Origin: Gnetum montanum
Lineage: Eukaryota > Streptophyta > Gnetopsida > Gnetales > Gnetaceae
Reading direction: 5' to 3'
DNA length: 64,000 nt
NCBI GenBank assembly: GCA_015680685.1
Contig: MNCI01023349.1
Span: 37,895-101,894 of the forward strand
Position 1 is the stretch's first letter. Each line of letters starts with the position of its first letter. The translations under genes were made by a program, and so were the position numbers. Shown here in pieces: positions 12,241-23,349 of the stretch. The notes below the pieces were generated by a model. It did not search any database. It was not told the DNA's origin and worked only from the letters and a program-made list of their open reading frames with translations.

Positions 12241-12536
12241 TATCAGGATGGACAAATCATAATATATAAGGATTTTTAGTTTCAATTAACAACATTAACA
12301 TTGACCAACGATCCAAAGTAGAGTTTCAAGAGGAAACTCCAACTACCAATAATAAAACCAATGTTAAAAGTAAGCCTAATGATGCTAAAATTATTAATAA
12401 TAAAACCTTAAATGATACATGGGAGGAACTTCTATTTATCATTGTGAGTGAAGGAGATGGAGAATATCAAATTGTGCACAAAAAGTCCTATGAGTTTCCT
12501 AATCTATTAAAGATCAAGAAACAATTACATGATTGA
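12241..12536 (+). pseudogene. C-terminal extension of Tat-1 gag-pro
   Basis: A sense-strand tail reads WEELLFIIVSEGDGEY and then KIKKQLHD. It matches WAELSFQVVDDNVEEY in Tat-4 (45586-45804) and RKKLHDQDFSLAK in Tat-2. Three elements share it, so it is a true part of the gag-pro protein that ends just before the spacer with the antisense gene. Function unknown. Confidence 0.6.
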
Positions 12537-13195
12537 TGTGTCCTTCTTTTTTGTACATACAGTGTGGCCAATTTACATTATTGCATTATTTCTAATTTTT
12601 TACTTTTATTTGCATATTTTCTTTTAAAGATTTAGCTTTATTGCACTATTTTTTGGCTTTTTCTTTATTGCATTATGTCTTTGATTTTTTCTTTACAACA
12701 TTATTTTTAACTTTACTTTTATTTTAATCCTTAGCATACAGTTACTACTTTACTAAAAACATAAAAATATATATATACATACATAAGACATGAAAATAAA
12801 AAAAAATTGTAACCAGCATTAGACTAGAACATAACATAATAGGCTAAAGTATAACCAAGTAGCTCAAGTAAGTAGCTATAATGAAACAATTTCAAAGTAA
12901 ACAATACATCATCTATGAAGCCATGAAGGATAATAAAACAATAATATAAAACTAGTACACATAACACACAAATATATCAGAATGTACCATGTGTATCAGT
13001 ATCTTAATCAATCCATAGAATGAGGAGGAGGAACACTACCTACACCATCATCATCACTATTGTTGCCTAGGGCTTGTAAACAAAACAAGTAAATACACAA
13101 CCATTATTAACACTAGAAACCCTAAAAAAAACCTAATTAAAGCCAAAAATAGCAACAAAAAAGCTCAAATTTATGAACCTTCAAATAATTAGAAG
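12537..13195. other. Very AT-rich spacer after gag-pro
   Basis: Rich in T on the left (repeated TTTATTGCA words at 12600-12700) and A on the right. It joins the end of gag-pro and the 3' end of the antisense gene. On the minus strand it could be the 3' untranslated region of that gene. No coding was seen. Confidence 0.4.
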
Positions 13196-14992
13196 AAATA
13201 TTCTTAGGAGAAAACTTTGGAAGCCCAACCTAAAATCTGTGGAGTATATCTTCCTCACTCATGTGATCTCAATTGATGCAATCCATGTAATCTTCATCTA
13301 GAATCCTCTCCTACTCTAAATCAGTCCACTCATGTGCACCATGAGAAAAATTGGCTATGGAGGTATTCCTACATGTAGTCATAATTTTAGAAGTAAGAGA
13401 CCCAAGCACAACTACTAATTTCCTAAATATCCTGAAAGAATCATTAGCCATTATGCCCTTTATAAACATCTCTAATGAATGTCTCTTGATAGCATTTGAC
13501 ATCCATGACTTCTGGAAACTTTCTTTCTCCTCCTTGTACTACCTCATGTATACCTTTTGCCCCTTGCCCTACTCAAACACATAAGCATAGTATTCAATTC
13601 ACTCTTGTGTCTTGTGAATCATGGTCTCTATCTTCACATCTGTTTCTAGGCTACTCTTAGCTATGAAAAATCTTCCCTATATAGTACACTAGTATGATGC
13701 CCACTCAATTTCCTTGGTTCTCAAGGAATCCCTATTAGCTACATGAGCCTCCATGATCTTCGTATGATCTTGAAGGCTCTAAATGTCATTAGAAAGTTCT
13801 TAACTTATTCTTTTATGGCCATGAGATTCTTCCACATAAACTCATTAAATTACTAGGACTCTCAAAATAATTCTACACATGATGCAATAGACTTTTTAGT
13901 CCTTCATACAACTTCCTAGGCACATGGCATACTTGAGTGGAAAAATTTGAGGTTCATCAAACTCAACATGTTCCATGGAATTCTACCAAATCTTGAAGGA
14001 TACCATAGCACAACAAAAAAATAGGTATAAAATCCATAAAACTTATAAATACAATAAAAGATGAAAACATGAAAACTTAAAAACTTAAAACAAAAAAAGA
14101 AAATTACAACATTTCTTACCAACACTTGGTTCTAGCTGTTATAGCTTATTTACCATGTCATCCATGACCCCTCTCATAAATTCCACCTTGTTGAGCACTT
14201 CAATCCAAAGCTTATATTAAAATGTAGATATTTCATCGGGAGCTTCAGCTCTTACCCACCACCTAAATGGTCATTTTAGCCAATACAAACATGTCTACAA
14301 TAAAAATAAAACAAAATACAAAAAATATCAATATATCTAAGAATAAACATTAAGTTATTACTAGTAAAATTATGAGAAATGTCCATCAAAGAGCCACCAT
14401 CTATAGGAAGATCATCTAGGAAGATAGATATTAGAGCATCATTTATTTCCTTGTCCATCCACTACTCTTCTTTCTTATGTTGTGCTTTCTCTGACGTAGT
14501 CCTTTCCAATGCTTCTTTCTATTTGTCTACACATGAAGCCATAAAATAGAAAATTAATAAATAGTTCATCCAACAGATAAATATAAAAAATAAAAAGTAA
14601 ACATGTGTACCATCCAAAACTTGTTGCACACTCTTCATTTTTGTTTCTAACTTGGGTCATGGCTCCTATTTACTCTATACCAAAACATTTGCCTCAATTC
14701 TGGGATGTTTTATTTGTTTCCTATTAGCTTCCTTAGCCTTCATACATAATCCAATATCCTTCTAGCTAGATGTTTCCTATTAGCCCCCTTAGCCTTCATG
14801 CATAAACAAATTAAACAAGCCTATATCCAATATCCTCTACTCGATGTCTTCCAAACCTTTATTGGAAAACCATTCTTGGGCCTTGTCCACGTCACCCCAT
14901 TTGAGAAGTATCTTCTCTTTAGTTCAACTAGAACTAATCATGATAATGGTAGACATCCTTATGAAATCTATTTGGACAAAAACTTGGTTACC

Positions 14993-15081
14993 CTTTCAAG
15001 TCATAAATCATTAAGATGTAACCAAAATAAACCATGAAAAATCATAAATATATAAATAATAAAAATGAAAATTAATCACAC
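14993..15081 (-). other. Second candidate intron in the Tat-1 antisense gene
   Basis: A GTGTGATT donor after a P-x-K-L motif and a CTTGAAAG acceptor enclose 89 AT-rich bases. Tat-4 has a candidate intron after P-F-K-F at the matching place. The frame does not close cleanly here, so the exact ends are uncertain. Confidence 0.35.
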
Positions 15082-15350
15082 TTAATTTAGTAGGCAAAGC
15101 CAAAGTTTTCAAATGAACTGATGCCCACATGCCATAGTTTGGAAGATCCCATAAATCATGGATGTAGTTGACAATCATACATCATTGATGCACCTGAAAT
15201 TAGTACATCTTGTACCTCATAGCCTCTATGCCAAGTTGGTTTATCACTTTCACTCTAATTTTATCTCCTTTAGTGAACTTATCTAAGACTATATGGGCCA
15301 AAGGCAAGTTCTAGTCATTTGCAGCTAGTCTTTCCCTCTGAACACGAAAC

Positions 15351-15429
15351 CTATAGCAACACATAAAGTAAGTCAAATAAGTGACCATAAAAAGTAAACA
15401 TAAACATGTTGGATTACATGAAATCTTAC
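15351..15429 (-). other. Intron in the Tat-1 antisense gene (phase 2)
   Basis: On the minus strand the exon ending IYMLE-GG is followed by GTAAGATTTC. After 79 bases it ends TTGCTATAG before TTTCGTGTTCAG with an in-phase G. The reading frame closes across it. Position and phase match the intron at 49452-49572 in Tat-4. Confidence 0.6.
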
Positions 15430-15775
15430 CCCTCTAACATGTAGATATTTCCTAAGGGATTTTGGAATAAATTTATTGGCTTATGACCCAACAATAAAGT
15501 GTTATTAGCATTACATTATGAGTATGCTAGAATCTTTCAAATGTGGGACAATTGAAGAATTATTGTAGAGTATGTAGTTCCATGATGCTTCAATTACATG
15601 AAACCCATGGGATCATATTAAATATGTTCTAAAATATAATTTGAGGATCTCACTAAAATTTTCTCTACAATTACAATAAAGATGTCTGAAGCCAAATGTA
15701 ATCATATTATCACACACTAAGGTTCTATAGTAGATACAACAGGAAATCCTTAGTTCTGGGCCTAAACCATACATG

Positions 15776-16071
15776 AGATCTCTCATAGAGATTCTTGTTG
15801 GACATAGAACTATTTGGCAACACCATTCTCGAAAACCATAGTATGTCCACTAGCTCTATGATAACAAGAATCATCCTTAACATAAGCCTGCAAACGAATC
15901 AACCAACCATTAGAACACAAAAATACAAAACATCATAGACCAAAACTAAATGGACTTGTACATTTTACCAAATAGTTTTTAAGGGATCTTTAACACAAAA
16001 AATAAAATAAAACACATAGCCAAAACCAAAATGTTGGGACTTGTAGTAGCAAGAAAATAGAAAACACTGAC
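15776..16071. other. AT-rich sequence upstream (minus sense) of the antisense gene
   Basis: No clear coding. It may hold the first exon or leader of the antisense gene, but I cannot place a start. Confidence 0.3.
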
Positions 16072-16350
16072 TTTCAAGTCTAGGAATTACAAAAATGTTG
16101 GATTTCTAGGCCAAGAATTATAAAATCCCTAGGCTCCAATACTAAGAATTATAAAAATATTAGTCTCTAAGATCAATAATTACAAAAATTCTGGTCTCGA
16201 AGACATCAAAATTATAAAAACACTTCCCTACAAGGTAAGGATAGAAAAATTGCTGCTTATCAAAGATAAGGAAAGAAAAAACACTAGTTCCTAGGACCAA
16301 AGGAAACCATAAATGTTGGCCTAGAGAACCAAGAAAAGAAAAAAATGCTA
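16072..16350. repeat. Tandem repeat, about 31 bp, nine copies, in Tat-1
   Basis: Units such as CTAAGATCAATAATTACAAA...GGTCT repeat every 31 or so bases with strong divergence. The shared core is AAGAATTATAAAAA followed by GCT or GTT. Related 32-base units with GAAAAATGCTA lie in the Tat-1 LTRs and at 39140-39440. The array sits directly upstream of the antisense gene in that gene's own sense. Confidence 0.65.
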
Positions 16351-16418
16351 TTTTTATGATGGATGAAATGTAAAAACACTGAGGTTTCCCAAACTAGAAA
16401 ATAAATTTATTGCCTCTT

Positions 16419-18954
16419 TGTAACAACCCATATTTTAGTAGAGGCTTTAGAATTATTAAGGATGGTTAATAATATATATTAATTTTTTCATATATGAATA
16501 ATTAATTTTTATTAACATTTGATAAATTATTATTTCTCATGTTTACCATTATGCATGATTAATGATTTTTACCAATCATTGGTGTGCACTAACCAGGTCA
16601 AAGAATTGTGGCAAGTTCTCATCAAGGCTATGACATGGGCATGGTATGGCTATGATGGCTATGATTGCATGACATGTGATTTAATAATGTAATTTTTAAT
16701 TTTAATTTTACTTTGGTTATTGGTTTTATTAAAGGGAAGAAATATAGATGAGTAACATGGGTCTTGGAGGTAGATGAGAGAGGGTACCTGGGTCACATGG
16801 GTTGGGGGTAGATGAAGTTGGGAAGAAGCCTTTAAGTATTACCTACTTTAAGTATTACCTACTCCCTTAATCCAAAGCATTCTTGGTTTCATAGCTCTTG
16901 GGTTAGATGGCTTCTTAGTTGGAGGAGTGTGAGGAGATTACTGGTCTAGGTAGCATGTGGAAAGACTCAATTAGCATAAGCTATCAACATTCAAGTTAGT
17001 AATATTGGCCCCCTTTTCATGGTTGTGTTAGTTCACCAGGTTTTTGCATCGATTGGGGTTGGGTTTTATTTTTAATTAATGTCAAATTTTGTAGATCTAG
17101 TATATTTATGATGTGTTATTCTGAAAAATTCTATATTTAGAGTTTTAGTTATGAATTTTTTGTTTTTCTTAATTTAATGTACTTTCTATGAATCTTGCAC
17201 TTCTAAGGGTTTAGGATGATCTATATAGAGCTCTATAGAATACTCATATCTCTTTGTATAGTTGAATCTAATTACTATCTATATACCTACCTATTTCTAG
17301 ATTTCTCATGTAATTATCTACAACTTTCGTGAATGACTCAAATAAAAATTTATGGTAGATGAGGCATTATGGGACATTCTTTCTACACTATCCAAAATCA
17401 CAGTAATTTTAGTAGGGTCTGAAGTTAAGGTTATATCTTAGTATTGTTTATAGATCTAATTCTAAATTTTTGATATGTTAGAAATATTTCTAATAGGAGC
17501 TAGTTCTAGGTAAAATCACTGAAATTAAAGCTATATAAAAATATTTATCATCCCATCATTGAGAGCTATCTAAAATTATGCAGGAAATAATAGAGAGATT
17601 CATCTATTTATAAACTCTTATATATAGAGAATTTTCTCTTGAATTTTTTATGATAGTTAGCCCTAGATGTTAATTTCTTAGCAGAAGTGGAATTAGTTGT
17701 AAAGGTTCTATTTCAATTTACATATTAGAAATTTACTATTAGACACTTATTCTATCTCTATTTCTAATTATTTGAGATGTTGGACTGATATCTATAGCTT
17801 TGAATCTGTAATTGTTTAAATATTTTTATAGTAACTAGGTATTGATATTAAATTTCAAATAAATAATTAATTATGACAAACTTAATGGGTTATGTGAGTC
17901 ATGGGAGTTTCATTTATGGTTGTTTAGTTTGCTTAACATCTAGTAAATTTTAACTTGAGAATCATTTTCTATTTTTGATCCTTGTGTTCCTATGTCTTCT
18001 TTTGGAGTTATTGTTGAAAGGATTTGAATTTTAATTGATTGTGAATCTATGGATATTTTGAAAATGTATTTTTTTAGGCATGGTATTATGAATGAGTGTT
18101 GATATTTTGGAGGTTTTGGATACCTTGAATATGTCTTGGAACCTTGGTTGATTGGATCTTGTTGGACACTTGGTCCATTGGAATCGTTGCAATTTCCATT
18201 GCACTATAACATGTTGGATTGATTTTCCATTTTTTTTTTAGTTCCTCCACCATAAATGTTAGTTCACCATTGTGAGATGGCTAGATGATGACATGGTTTT
18301 ATTATTTTCTATGTGATTGGATGATGGAGCTAGCACCAACTGTGTGGCTAGTTGGAGATGAGGCTTCTTAGAGATGATTTTTTTATTGACCTCCACTATC
18401 AATGCACTAGTGTGGCTCTCACTATGGGTCCCATCTAGTAGGATAGGATTATCCATGACTCATTGGTCTTGTTAGACACTTCCAGAATTCTAGAGGTGGG
18501 TATCTATAGGGATACCTCTAGAATTGATATGTTTAGGAACCCTGGTGGGGTATTTGCAAGGATCACCTTCATTTGAATCTTGGTGAGGTATCCATAGGGA
18601 TAACCTTAATTCATTGAGAGTAATAATAAATCCAATTTCATGGTAATGTGATATTTTATTAAAAAATTTGTATTGAAAACTAGAAGGTATTCATGACAAC
18701 TTGATACACATTGACATTGAGTGTAGTATGTGCTAGCCTCCTTGTTTGCTTAGTTGATGGGTGGAGTGGATGGATATTGGATTTGGATAGTTGCAATGGT
18801 CATATGGATTTATCCCATTCTTATTAGATAATTGTGTGGCATTGGGGTTTTGGCATGTCTATGAATTAGTAGCTTCATGATTTTTATGATGGTTGTGTGT
18901 TTGGATATTCTTTGCATTGATAGATATATGGTATTGGATTTAAGGCATGTTTAC
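16419..18954 (+). mobile_element. LTR-like segment, possibly chromovirus, left part
   Basis: It begins TGTAACAACCCATA, a start typical of plant gypsy chromovirus LTRs, directly after Tat-1 sequence. It holds no coding sequence. At 18490-18610 are three imperfect copies of a unit with GGTGGGGTAT...GGGATACC. The segment is cut at 18954 by Tat-2 and continues at 27151. I found no partner LTR, so solo LTR, truncated element or other repeat are all open. Confidence 0.35.
18493..18610. repeat. Three imperfect repeats in the LTR-like segment
   Basis: The core GGTRNGGTATCYATAGGGATAMC occurs three times at roughly 40-48 base spacing, each with an internal dyad (GGTATC...GATACC). Similar repeats occur in LTR promoters, but the role here is unknown. 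Confidence 0.5.
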
Positions 18955-20778
18955 TATGATGTCCAAAAACCTCAGTGGCTAGAACACTAAGAGGTCATCG
19001 TGCGTACAGCTTAACCCCAAGCCTATGGGAGGGTCATGCTAGATAAAATAGAAACAAGGTGCCTTCAATAGTCTAGGCAATCAAACAGGGACTTACGTGG
19101 TGTGATAATAACCATTTCCAAAAGCTTGAAAATGGTATCATGAACAAGCAAGCATGCTTATTAGTAGTAGAAGACATAAGAAATTATGCTCAAATTTGAA
19201 ACAAAATGCTGAATAAAAATGAAACAAGAGTTTAAGTGAAGAAATGCATCACCCAAAGATTGTGGAATGTAGCTCTTGATTAAACAGTGTATAAAATTAG
19301 TATGTAGTATCAGACAGGCACACCAAGGTAGCGTGGTAGTGTGATCACAATCTCTTGGACATTGTGGATGCAGTGCTAGTAGCTATAAGAGGGGCTAGAC
19401 ATATCAAGCTTACAGTTGTCATGCTATGTGGGTTATGGGTCGCAATGCTCAAGTGTGGGAGTGATGAAGATGCTAAGGACGCTCTAATTCCTAACACTTA
19501 GAGTGATTTCACCGATCATTAACCACAACCACCAACCACTAAAATGCTAATTGTTGGGGTATTTATAGAGCTAGGGTTGATGTGAGGTGTGGACTGAATA
19601 CCATGTGGCCTAGATCCCATGTAGCATGGGTGTGAACAAGTCACACTAACATGCTACACTCAAAGTATCAAGATCTAACTGTCAAGCTCAATGGTGTCAT
19701 GCTTTGTAGGAAAAGAACAAGAACTGAGAATTTTTCAAACTATGACCACATTACCTGGACTGCATGTGTGAAAGTCTAAGGGACTACCATGTACCTACAA
19801 ACAATGCCAAAAAAAATGCAACTTGAAGCTTATGCTCTAGGACTATGTCTTCCCCCTCTTTCGAGTAGGGTCAAGTATAGGGATAATTTTCGAAATCAAT
19901 AGGTAATGCAAAACAAAGAAAATTGCTAATCTTAGCCACTAGAGAGATGCCAAAGCTAAAATGAAGGTCCATGCTAAATTCTAAGAGCTTCTAGAGGCAT
20001 TCAAAGGCATTTCCCAAGTGTTATGTTGTCTATGTTGCATAGTGTAGTAGAGCATAACATGAACACTTAGAAATTTTTTGTAGATTTTGGCTTGTTACGT
20101 TGTCTACGTTGTGCAGCGTAGGAGAGTGTAGCAACACCATGTTGATGAATTTTGCCAAAATTTACAATGTTTCTTCATGGCATCTTGACCACATTCTGGA
20201 GGTGAAGTAGGACTAGTGACCTCAAAAGCCAGAAAATTATCAAATGCATCTTCCATTCCCAGATAGCTTGATAGAATTCTTCTCCAACACTTTGAAAAAT
20301 TTTGGCCCTAAAACTTGTGCTACACTATCTATGCTGTGAAACAAAGCAAAGAATAATAGGAAAAAAATATAGAAAATTTGCCAAACTATTTTTTCCATGG
20401 TGAGTACTTTTGACAACTCCTGGCCTAGTACTTAGGTGGACTACCAACTAGGACATGTGTCAAGCTAAACAAGCTAAAGAGCGTACCAAGTTTGATGGTC
20501 TAGGAGATAGAAAATTTGCCAAACTATTTTGTCCATCCTTAGTGTCCCTTTGACTACTTCTAGCTTGACATTTATGCAAAAATGGCATTGGAAACATGTG
20601 CTATGTGGATTGTGCAAGGAAGCATAGTAAATAGACTTAGAAAAGTTTTGGACTCCCAGTGTGCTACATTATCTACACTGCACAGTGTGATACCAAACTT
20701 AGAAAAATTTTGTCCAAGTTTTAACACTTAGACAAATCTACCATTGAATTGTAAGAGCCTAAAATTAGTGGTGTTTCA
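18955..20778 (-). mobile_element. 3' LTR of Tat-2
   Basis: 1824 bases. It aligns with 25946-27150 at both ends. For example GGTCATCG near 19000 and 25990 and TTAGTAGTAGAAGA near 19160 and 26155 are shared. It contains about 550 bases (roughly 20170-20719) missing from the other LTR. It carries repeated GCTATGC/GCTACGC-type dyads as in the Tat-4 LTR (20030, 20100, 20320, 20660). Confidence 0.8.
19560..19567 (-). promoter_or_regulatory. TATA box in Tat-2 3' LTR
   Basis: TATTTATA on the plus strand is TATAAATA in element sense. It lies about 600 bases from the LTR end, as in Tat-4. The same site is at 26499-26506 in the other LTR. Confidence 0.5.
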
Positions 20779-21639
20779 TTGATCCTGTTTGTTGATGTTT
20801 GGAGGATTGACCTGAGAGATGTCGACAAAGAATTCAAAACACCACAATGCACATGACACCAACACTATTTTTTAGTGTCCACTTGGATGATTCTTTGCTA
20901 TACTTGAGAGTGTCAAATAAATGAAGCATGGTACGAAATAGTTCTGGGAGATGGATTAAGGAACAATGGATAGAATGAATAGCTATGTAATGTGACATCA
21001 TGATGGCTTGTTGCCATAACATGATCCTTCATTGGAGTGCTTGTGAGAGAGTTAGCATGTGAAGGTATCCTACCCTTTGGATTTTGACCTCTCGTTGAAG
21101 TGCTTTTGAGATGGTCAATCCATAGTTGGACCAGTTGAAAAATGGCAACTATGCCATTTGTCTTGGGTACTTGACTTGTCCTATTTCCTTTTCCTTTTTC
21201 TTTCTTCTCTTTTCTTTATTTTTTACCCTTTTTTTCCATTACCAGGTGAACTGTGCATCATATTTTCTTAGAGGCAACTATGCCGCATTTGTAGGACAAC
21301 ACCATCAAGTGGCACCTATCATAAGCAGAGCTAAAATGCATAAGTGAAAGGAAAAAAATGCCAAAAGCAATAGTTTTAGGATTTTCCGGGCTAGAATGAT
21401 AGTTTAATGTCATTTTGGGCCATGTGCTTTTGTAGTTTTATGCTTTTTTATGTGTTTTTTTGATGTTTTTTAGATGCAATGTATAAGATAAGTGGATGGA
21501 TGCATAAAAAAAGTAAAAAATGTGTGAACAAAATGAAATGCATGATCTAAGTAAGTAGGCAAAATGTAAATCCTTAGGCTAGTGCAATGGAAATGAAAGT
21601 CAAAAATGCATTGGAAGTAGAGGTAAAAGGTAAGTAGGT
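20779..21639 (-). other. Tat-2 3' untranslated region
   Basis: Non-coding. The part beside the LTR matches the Tat-4 3' end, including the purine-rich AACAAACAGGATC priming tract. In element sense it follows directly after the gag-pro tail, so the pol module has been lost between about 21640 and 20900. A pyrimidine-rich block lies at 21180-21240. Confidence 0.55.
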
Positions 21640-22270
21640 GCTTAGTGCATTTTTGGCTAAGGAAAAGTCTTGGTCATGTAGTTTCTTCCTGATTTGGCAT
21701 GGATTAGGGGGCATGCAAGGCTTAAGGTCCCTTGGGAGGCTATTGGCTTCAACTACTCATTTGGGTGTGTTAGCCTTAGGCATTGCATTGGTTGTTGCAA
21801 GTGTATCACCAAGAAACTCCACCTCCAAAACTTGTTCCATGTGTATGTTATGGGTAGCCAATGGGGGGATGTTATCATTATGGATGATAGCTTGACCAAC
21901 TTCATATGGAAGGTGAACTTCTTGGTGAATAGGAGAGGAGATGGCCCATAGTTAGGCTAGCCAAGGCCTACCCAAGATCAGGTTAAAGCCTGGCATCCCC
22001 TCTATGATAATGCAATCTAGACTAATGGGGAATTACTCTCCTACCATGAAGGCTAAGTTGATTATACCCATGATAGTGATGCATGATCCATTGAAGGATT
22101 TTAGGCATGTGGTTTTGGTTGGCCTGACTTCATCTTCTAGGCCTACTTGTCAATGATAGAGTACAGAACTACATTTGTTACTACACCATCATCGACATGC
22201 ACTCTATGGATCGTGCACTTCCCAACACATATGCTAATGCATAGTGGAACTATAGTGACTTTCCCTTGTT
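21640..22270 (-). pseudogene. Tat-2 protease and C-terminal tail
   Basis: On the minus strand the active-site region reads RVHVDDGVVTNVVLYSIIDK (DDG at 22185-22193). It is followed by MPGFNLILGRPWLA and ISSPIHQEVHLPYE, the protease tail of this family. The tail continues to RKKLHDQDFSLAK, matching Tat-1 KKQLHD. The aspartic protease would cut Gag-Pol. Stops and frameshifts are fewer than in Tat-1. D-D-G stands where retroviral proteases have D-T/S-G. Confidence 0.75.
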
Positions 22271-22599
22271 CAGGGTTGACTTTAATTGCATCATCGTGAA
22301 AGGCTAGGGATGTTGAATCTGATTCCTATGATCTAGGGGGTAACATTGGTGCACAGATGTATACCTCATCTACAAGGAAGTTCTCCATAATAGGAATTCA
22401 AGCCAACATCGAGGCCAACACTTGGTAGTGAGTAGATGAGGTTATGACCAAGTGGTATAAGCTCAATGTTGTGTTTTTTTGCTCAAGAATTTATTTCACT
22501 TAGGTTAGTGTAGCTATGAAGTCCTTGTCATTGACTATTATGTTGGTCTTGACTTCCTCCATATGGCTTGAGAGATGGATCTCTCATGGAGGGGCCTTG

Positions 22600-22980
22600 G
22601 GCTTGGGTTTCTTGACTTACTTGGGGGCAAGGACCCTAGTGTTTAGTTGTTGCTTGCTGGTTGTTGTCTTTACTTTAGCCATGGGGGTTGTGAAGCACTT
22701 GTCTGTCCTCTTACATTGCCATTTGTTAGGCCTACCTAGGTTGTTAGTAGGGTTGGCCCTTGATGGAGAAGAGGCTGAGATGTTGCCCATTATTGGGCTT
22801 TGGGTAGGTGAGGCACCATCATGTTGTGGTGCCCTTATGACAAACAGTGATTTAGGAGTTGTTGCAGAGCCAACTTGTTGTGGCATCTTGATGACGAAAG
22901 GTTGCTTAGCAGTTGTTGTTGCTACATCATGTGAGTTTAACATCTTAGAAGATGATTGATTTGGTTGCCAGTTTAGCATC
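22600..22980 (-). pseudogene. Tat-2 Pro/Ala-rich linker between gag and protease
   Basis: The minus frame reads KQPFVIKMPQQ, SLFVIRAPQHD and similar, a repeated K/S-x-F-V-I-x-x-P-Q motif. It matches QKPFIIRGPKHS in Tat-4 (44437-44631). It is low-complexity and probably a flexible linker. The overlapping plus-strand frame (22516-22959) is its shadow. Confidence 0.6.
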
Positions 22981-23349
22981 TTAGCAAACGATTATTATGG
23001 GACCATGACCATAAACGATGTTGTGAGTGCCTGAGGTGGTGCCTTGATGAGAAAGGGGGATTGTGAACTAGTTATCATTAAGGCCCCAATATCACTAGAA
23101 AGCACATGGACCATTAATAGTTCATGTATTGGCTCCATATCAGTATCAACACTAACAACATTAATGATGTATCCTGCACCACTAGCATTTCATGGATCCT
23201 TATAGATGTTCATGGACTAGTTCTTGGGCTAGACAAGGTTACTTTCATTAAGGACCATCTTGCCTTGATCAATCATGCATTAGATATAATCCTTCAATTC
23301 TAGGAAGTAATCTATGTCATGGCTATGCAACCGATGGTAGTTGTAGAAT

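Larger units (their letters stand above)
13200..15775 (-). pseudogene. Antisense gene of Tat-1 (asORF), intron-containing, decayed
   Basis: On the minus strand several segments read as the same protein as the antisense gene of Tat-4. The C-terminal segment (13502 to 13200) reads FRIFRKLVVV, TSIANFSHGAHEWTDLE and MSEEDILHRF, matching DRFMK-VIV, TTISTFSLGPPRWTSVE and MEEEILQCLAVGL. The 5' exon (to 15430) reads CVIICLHLAS, then NTLLLGHK, then FQNPLGNIYMLE. An intron follows at 15351-15429. The next exon reads NLPLAHIVLDKFTKGDKI. Several other GT...AG gaps are visible, such as GTACACATG...TGTGTAG at about 14600-14520. Many stops are TAG or TGA where a Trp is likely. The product is unidentified. 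Confidence 0.6.

Noticed and set aside
22516-22959. Plus-strand open frame of 147 codons inside Tat-2
   Set aside because: It is the shadow of the minus-strand Pro/Ala-rich linker, which matches the Tat-4 linker. The plus translation is hydrophobic low-complexity wording without a domain.
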